64,000 bases of DNA. Origin: Candidatus Hodarchaeota archaeon (lineage in GTDB: Archaea > Asgardarchaeota > Heimdallarchaeia > Hodarchaeales > Hodarchaeaceae). Position 1 is the first letter of the stretch. Every line of letters begins with the position of its first letter. The stretch is taken from NCBI GenBank assembly GCA_016840285.1, contig JAEOSR010000090.1, forward strand, positions 4,716 to 68,715, written 5' to 3'. The position numbers and the translations under genes were made by a program. Of this stretch, positions 62,277 through 64,000 are shown in pieces. The notes beneath the pieces are model-generated. The model saw only the letters and a list, made by a program, of their open reading frames with translations. It did no database searches and was not told the origin of the DNA.

Positions 62277-62660
62277 TATTTGTCCTCAAAAAACCCAGAT
62301 GTTTCCATTTTTCTATTTCACACCTTGTTTTCAATGAAGCTAATAATCCCCACTAGTAAGATTTTAATATAACAAATAAAACCAACCATCTGGAGATGAG
62401 AATGCTCTACCAATGGAATCTGTCGCTAGTGGGCGACCACCAGCACTTTTTATCAATTCAAAAATGTTAAGATTGAGCATACTCTTTAGATTTTGCATTT
62501 TTTTTTAAGAAATTTATACAATAGAGGAGTCTGCAGCTTATGCACCTAGAATCTTCAAATAATTGCAGAAATAATTATTGGAAAATTGATAAGAAAAAAC
62601 ACCAGATCAACAGATATCACAATGTATCAACAAGAGTAATCCTTTAGGAGTATCTAAACA
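62277..62660. other. 384-bp intergenic region
   Basis: It separates archaemetzincin from trpS. The only coding-like content is the minus-strand 38-codon frame at 62364-62480. An A/T-rich promoter region for trpS lies near 62500-62650. No structured RNA or transposon end was recognised. Confidence 0.4.
62364..62480 (-). other. Small ORF or remnant (38 codons)
   Basis: The frame from ATG 62480 reads FELIKSAGGRPLATDSIGR and then SSPDGWFYLLY, ending TAA. The composition looks like the C-terminal end of a larger protein. No family is assigned. It lies 87 bases upstream of the archaemetzincin gene on the same strand. Confidence 0.3.
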
Positions 62661-63797
62661 ATGAAGAAAGAAAATAGTAATGATTTCGTTGTTACACCAT
62701 GGGAAGTACAGGGAAAAGTAGACTATGACAAGCTTATGGAACGATTTGGAACAGAACCAATTGATCAGGCCCTACTTGAAAGAATTAGAAAGCATACTGG
62801 TGAATTACATTATATGCTACGTCGTGGAATATTTTTTACTCATCGAGATATGAATTTCATTCTGGATCAATGGGAAAAAGGAAATAAATACTACCTATAC
62901 ACTGGTCGGGGGCCTTCTGAGGATATTCACCTTGGGCACTTAGTTCCGTGGATTTTTACTAAGTGGCTACAAGATAAGTTTGGTGTTAAGTTTATATTTC
63001 AATTAACGGATGATGAGAAATTCTTATTTGAAGAAAAATTAAGTAAACAAGATACTCATTCCTATGCAATCAAGAACGCTTGTGATGTGATTGCTTTAGG
63101 ATTTGATCCTAAGAATACGGAAATTCTTATTGATACGGACAATGCTCAAACGTTCTACAACATTGCGCTTCCCATCGCCAAAAAAATTACTTACTCAACT
63201 GTTAAAGCGTCATTTGGATTTGATAATTCTGTCAATATTGGAAGTGTCTTTTACACAAGCATTCAAGCTGTTCCTGCGGTTCTTGAAAGTGTTAGGCAAG
63301 GAAAGAATGTTCCCTGTCTCATTCCTCACGCGATAGATCAAGATCCCCACTTCCGATTGGCCCGAGACGTCCTTCCAAGGCTAGGATACTATAAACCAGC
63401 CAGTATTCAATGTTCATTCCTTCCTGCTCTTGGTGGGCCTGAAGGTAAGATGTCCGCTTCCGATCCCACTCAAACGGTATATGTAACAGATGATCCCAAT
63501 ACTGTGGAAAATAAGATCAAAAAATATGCATTTTCTGGAGGACAAGTGTCTATAGCGGAACATCGGAAGAAAGGGGGCGACCCAGATATTGATGTCAGTT
63601 TCCAATGGCTCAAAATCCTCTTTGAACCTGACGATAACAAGATTAAAACAATCGAGGAAGACTACCGGAATGGAGATTTACTTACTGGAGAGTTAAAAGC
63701 AATTTTGATCGAGAAAATCAATACATTTCTCGAACGTCATAGATTAAAACGAGAAAAAGCACTAGATCAGTTAGATGAATTTTTAGTAAAAGATTAA
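62661..63797 (+). CDS. trpS: Tryptophanyl-tRNA synthetase (archaeal/eukaryal type)
   Basis: The 378-residue class I synthetase charges tRNA-Trp. The HIGH motif is His90-Leu-Gly-His93 in SEDIHLGHLVPW and the KMSKS motif is KMSAS starting at Lys263. The N-terminal segment (RRGIFFTHRDMNFILDQWEK) and the AIDQDPHFRLARDVLPRLG loop are typical of the archaeal/eukaryal form rather than the bacterial one. Length is normal for archaeal TrpRS. ATG 62661 follows TAGGAGTAT, a good ribosome site. Confidence 0.97.
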   Translation: MKKENSNDFVVTPWEVQGKVDYDKLMERFGTEPIDQALLERIRKHTGELHYMLRRGIFFTHRDMNFILDQWEKGNKYYLYTGRGPSEDIHLGHLVPWIFTKWLQDKFGVKFIFQLTDDEKFLFEEKLSKQDTHSYAIKNACDVIALGFDPKNTEILIDTDNAQTFYNIALPIAKKITYSTVKASFGFDNSVNIGSVFYTSIQAVPAVLESVRQGKNVPCLIPHAIDQDPHFRLARDVLPRLGYYKPASIQCSFLPALGGPEGKMSASDPTQTVYVTDDPNTVENKIKKYAFSGGQVSIAEHRKKGGDPDIDVSFQWLKILFEPDDNKIKTIEEDYRNGDLLTGELKAILIEKINTFLERHRLKREKALDQLDEFLVKD

Positions 63798-63873
63798 GGT
63801 ATCTATTGGTTTTCTCCTCTCCTAGCGAAATAATCAAAAGTACTACTAAGATGATTTTAAGTCAGAAATCCTC

Positions 63874-63908
63874 GTGAACTACACACACCTAAAGGAGTGT
63901 GCTTCCTA
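63874..63908 (-). mobile_element. Right end of an IS200/IS605-type element (hairpin)
   Basis: On the minus strand the order is stop codon TAG, GAAGC, then hairpin CACACTCC-TTTAGG..-TGTGTG (63882-63901, 9-bp stem with one mismatch), then TAGTTCAC. This is the typical layout and wording of the right end following TnpB, where the same hairpin ends the guide RNA (reRNA/omega RNA). The element itself extends beyond the window's right edge. Confidence 0.55.
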
Positions 63909-64000
63909 CGAGTCCGCCCAACCGTTTTTCTCTAGGAATAATGGAAACTCTCGTTTTATGTTTGGCTGTGTGTCGTAGATTACACCTGATAGTACTTTCA
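63906..64000 (-). CDS. Probable TnpB C-terminal tail (cut by window edge)
   Basis: Thirty codons from the right edge end at TAG 63906-63908 (NIKREFPLFLEKNGWADS). The tail itself carries no recognisable motif. It is called TnpB only because the stop runs straight into the IS605-type right-end hairpin. The zinc-finger and RuvC regions would lie outside the window. Confidence 0.4.
   Translation of the reverse strand, partial: KVLSGVIYDTQPNIKREFPLFLEKNGWADS

Overview
The window reads as archaeal chromosome, most probably from an Asgard (Promethearchaeota) lineage. Support: an archaeal/eukaryal-type TrpRS, archaeal SecY, a geranylgeranyl-reductase-family flavoprotein, archaemetzincin, TrmB- and PadR-type regulators, archaeal GAGGTGAT-like ribosome sites, and AT-rich DNA with many eukaryote-flavoured repeat proteins (HEAT, LRR, TPR). 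The Asgard placement is inference; no rRNA or ribosomal-protein gene is present to fix it. No tRNA, rRNA or CRISPR array was recognised.

Layout. 0-5 kb: the end of an unknown gene, a TrmB regulator divergent from a thioredoxin-like gene, a frameshifted membrane histidine kinase and a GGR-family flavoprotein. 5-12 kb: a quinone-oxidoreductase remnant, a HEAT protein, a PHP phosphoesterase, a membrane-tethered winged-helix regulator, isolated secY, an ICMT-like methyltransferase, and a His-rich PadR regulator with a palindromic operator. 12-16 kb: a 1163-residue secreted multidomain surface protein. 16-21 kb: small membrane proteins, GNAT, S9 peptidase and SAM methyltransferase. 21-24 kb: a gene graveyard (TnpB tail with transposon right end, orphan fragments, a 31-bp repeat) around an ABC exporter pair. 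24-33.5 kb, almost all on the minus strand: LVIVD surface protein, lipoamide-dehydrogenase-like/VOC pair, TldD-TldE, zinc-ribbon membrane protein, NAD(P)H-hydrate epimerase and a racemase. 33.5-44.8 kb: LRR, Eis-like acetyltransferase, chelatase-type AAA+/VWA pair, HD phosphohydrolase, Fe-S protein, TPR protein. 44.9-50.8 kb: GH127 glycosidase with a membrane partner, MBL hydrolase, membrane proteins. 50.8-58.6 kb: a redox-rich minus-strand block (lipase-BCAT fusion, tandem nitroreductase fused to a diheme membrane domain, LLM flavoenzyme, frameshifted ferredoxin, old-yellow-enzyme family). 59-64 kb: SDR, enoyl-CoA hydratase, C_GCAxxG_C_C protein, archaemetzincin, TrpRS, and at the edge the right end of an IS200/IS605-type element.

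The best candidate for something new is 52863-54821. An N-terminal membrane anchor is followed by two nitroreductase-like domains and then a six-helix membrane domain carrying two exact H-x13-H pairs, the spacing used for two hemes in ferric reductases and NADPH oxidases. It suggests a single-chain transmembrane electron-transfer protein. Other items to follow up are the in-frame lipase-BCAT fusion, a perfect 31-bp repeat present twice 29 kb apart, two genes broken by the same -1 frameshift inside the same heptamer CAATTTT, two flavodoxin-like genes cut at nearly the same residue, and several gene remnants.
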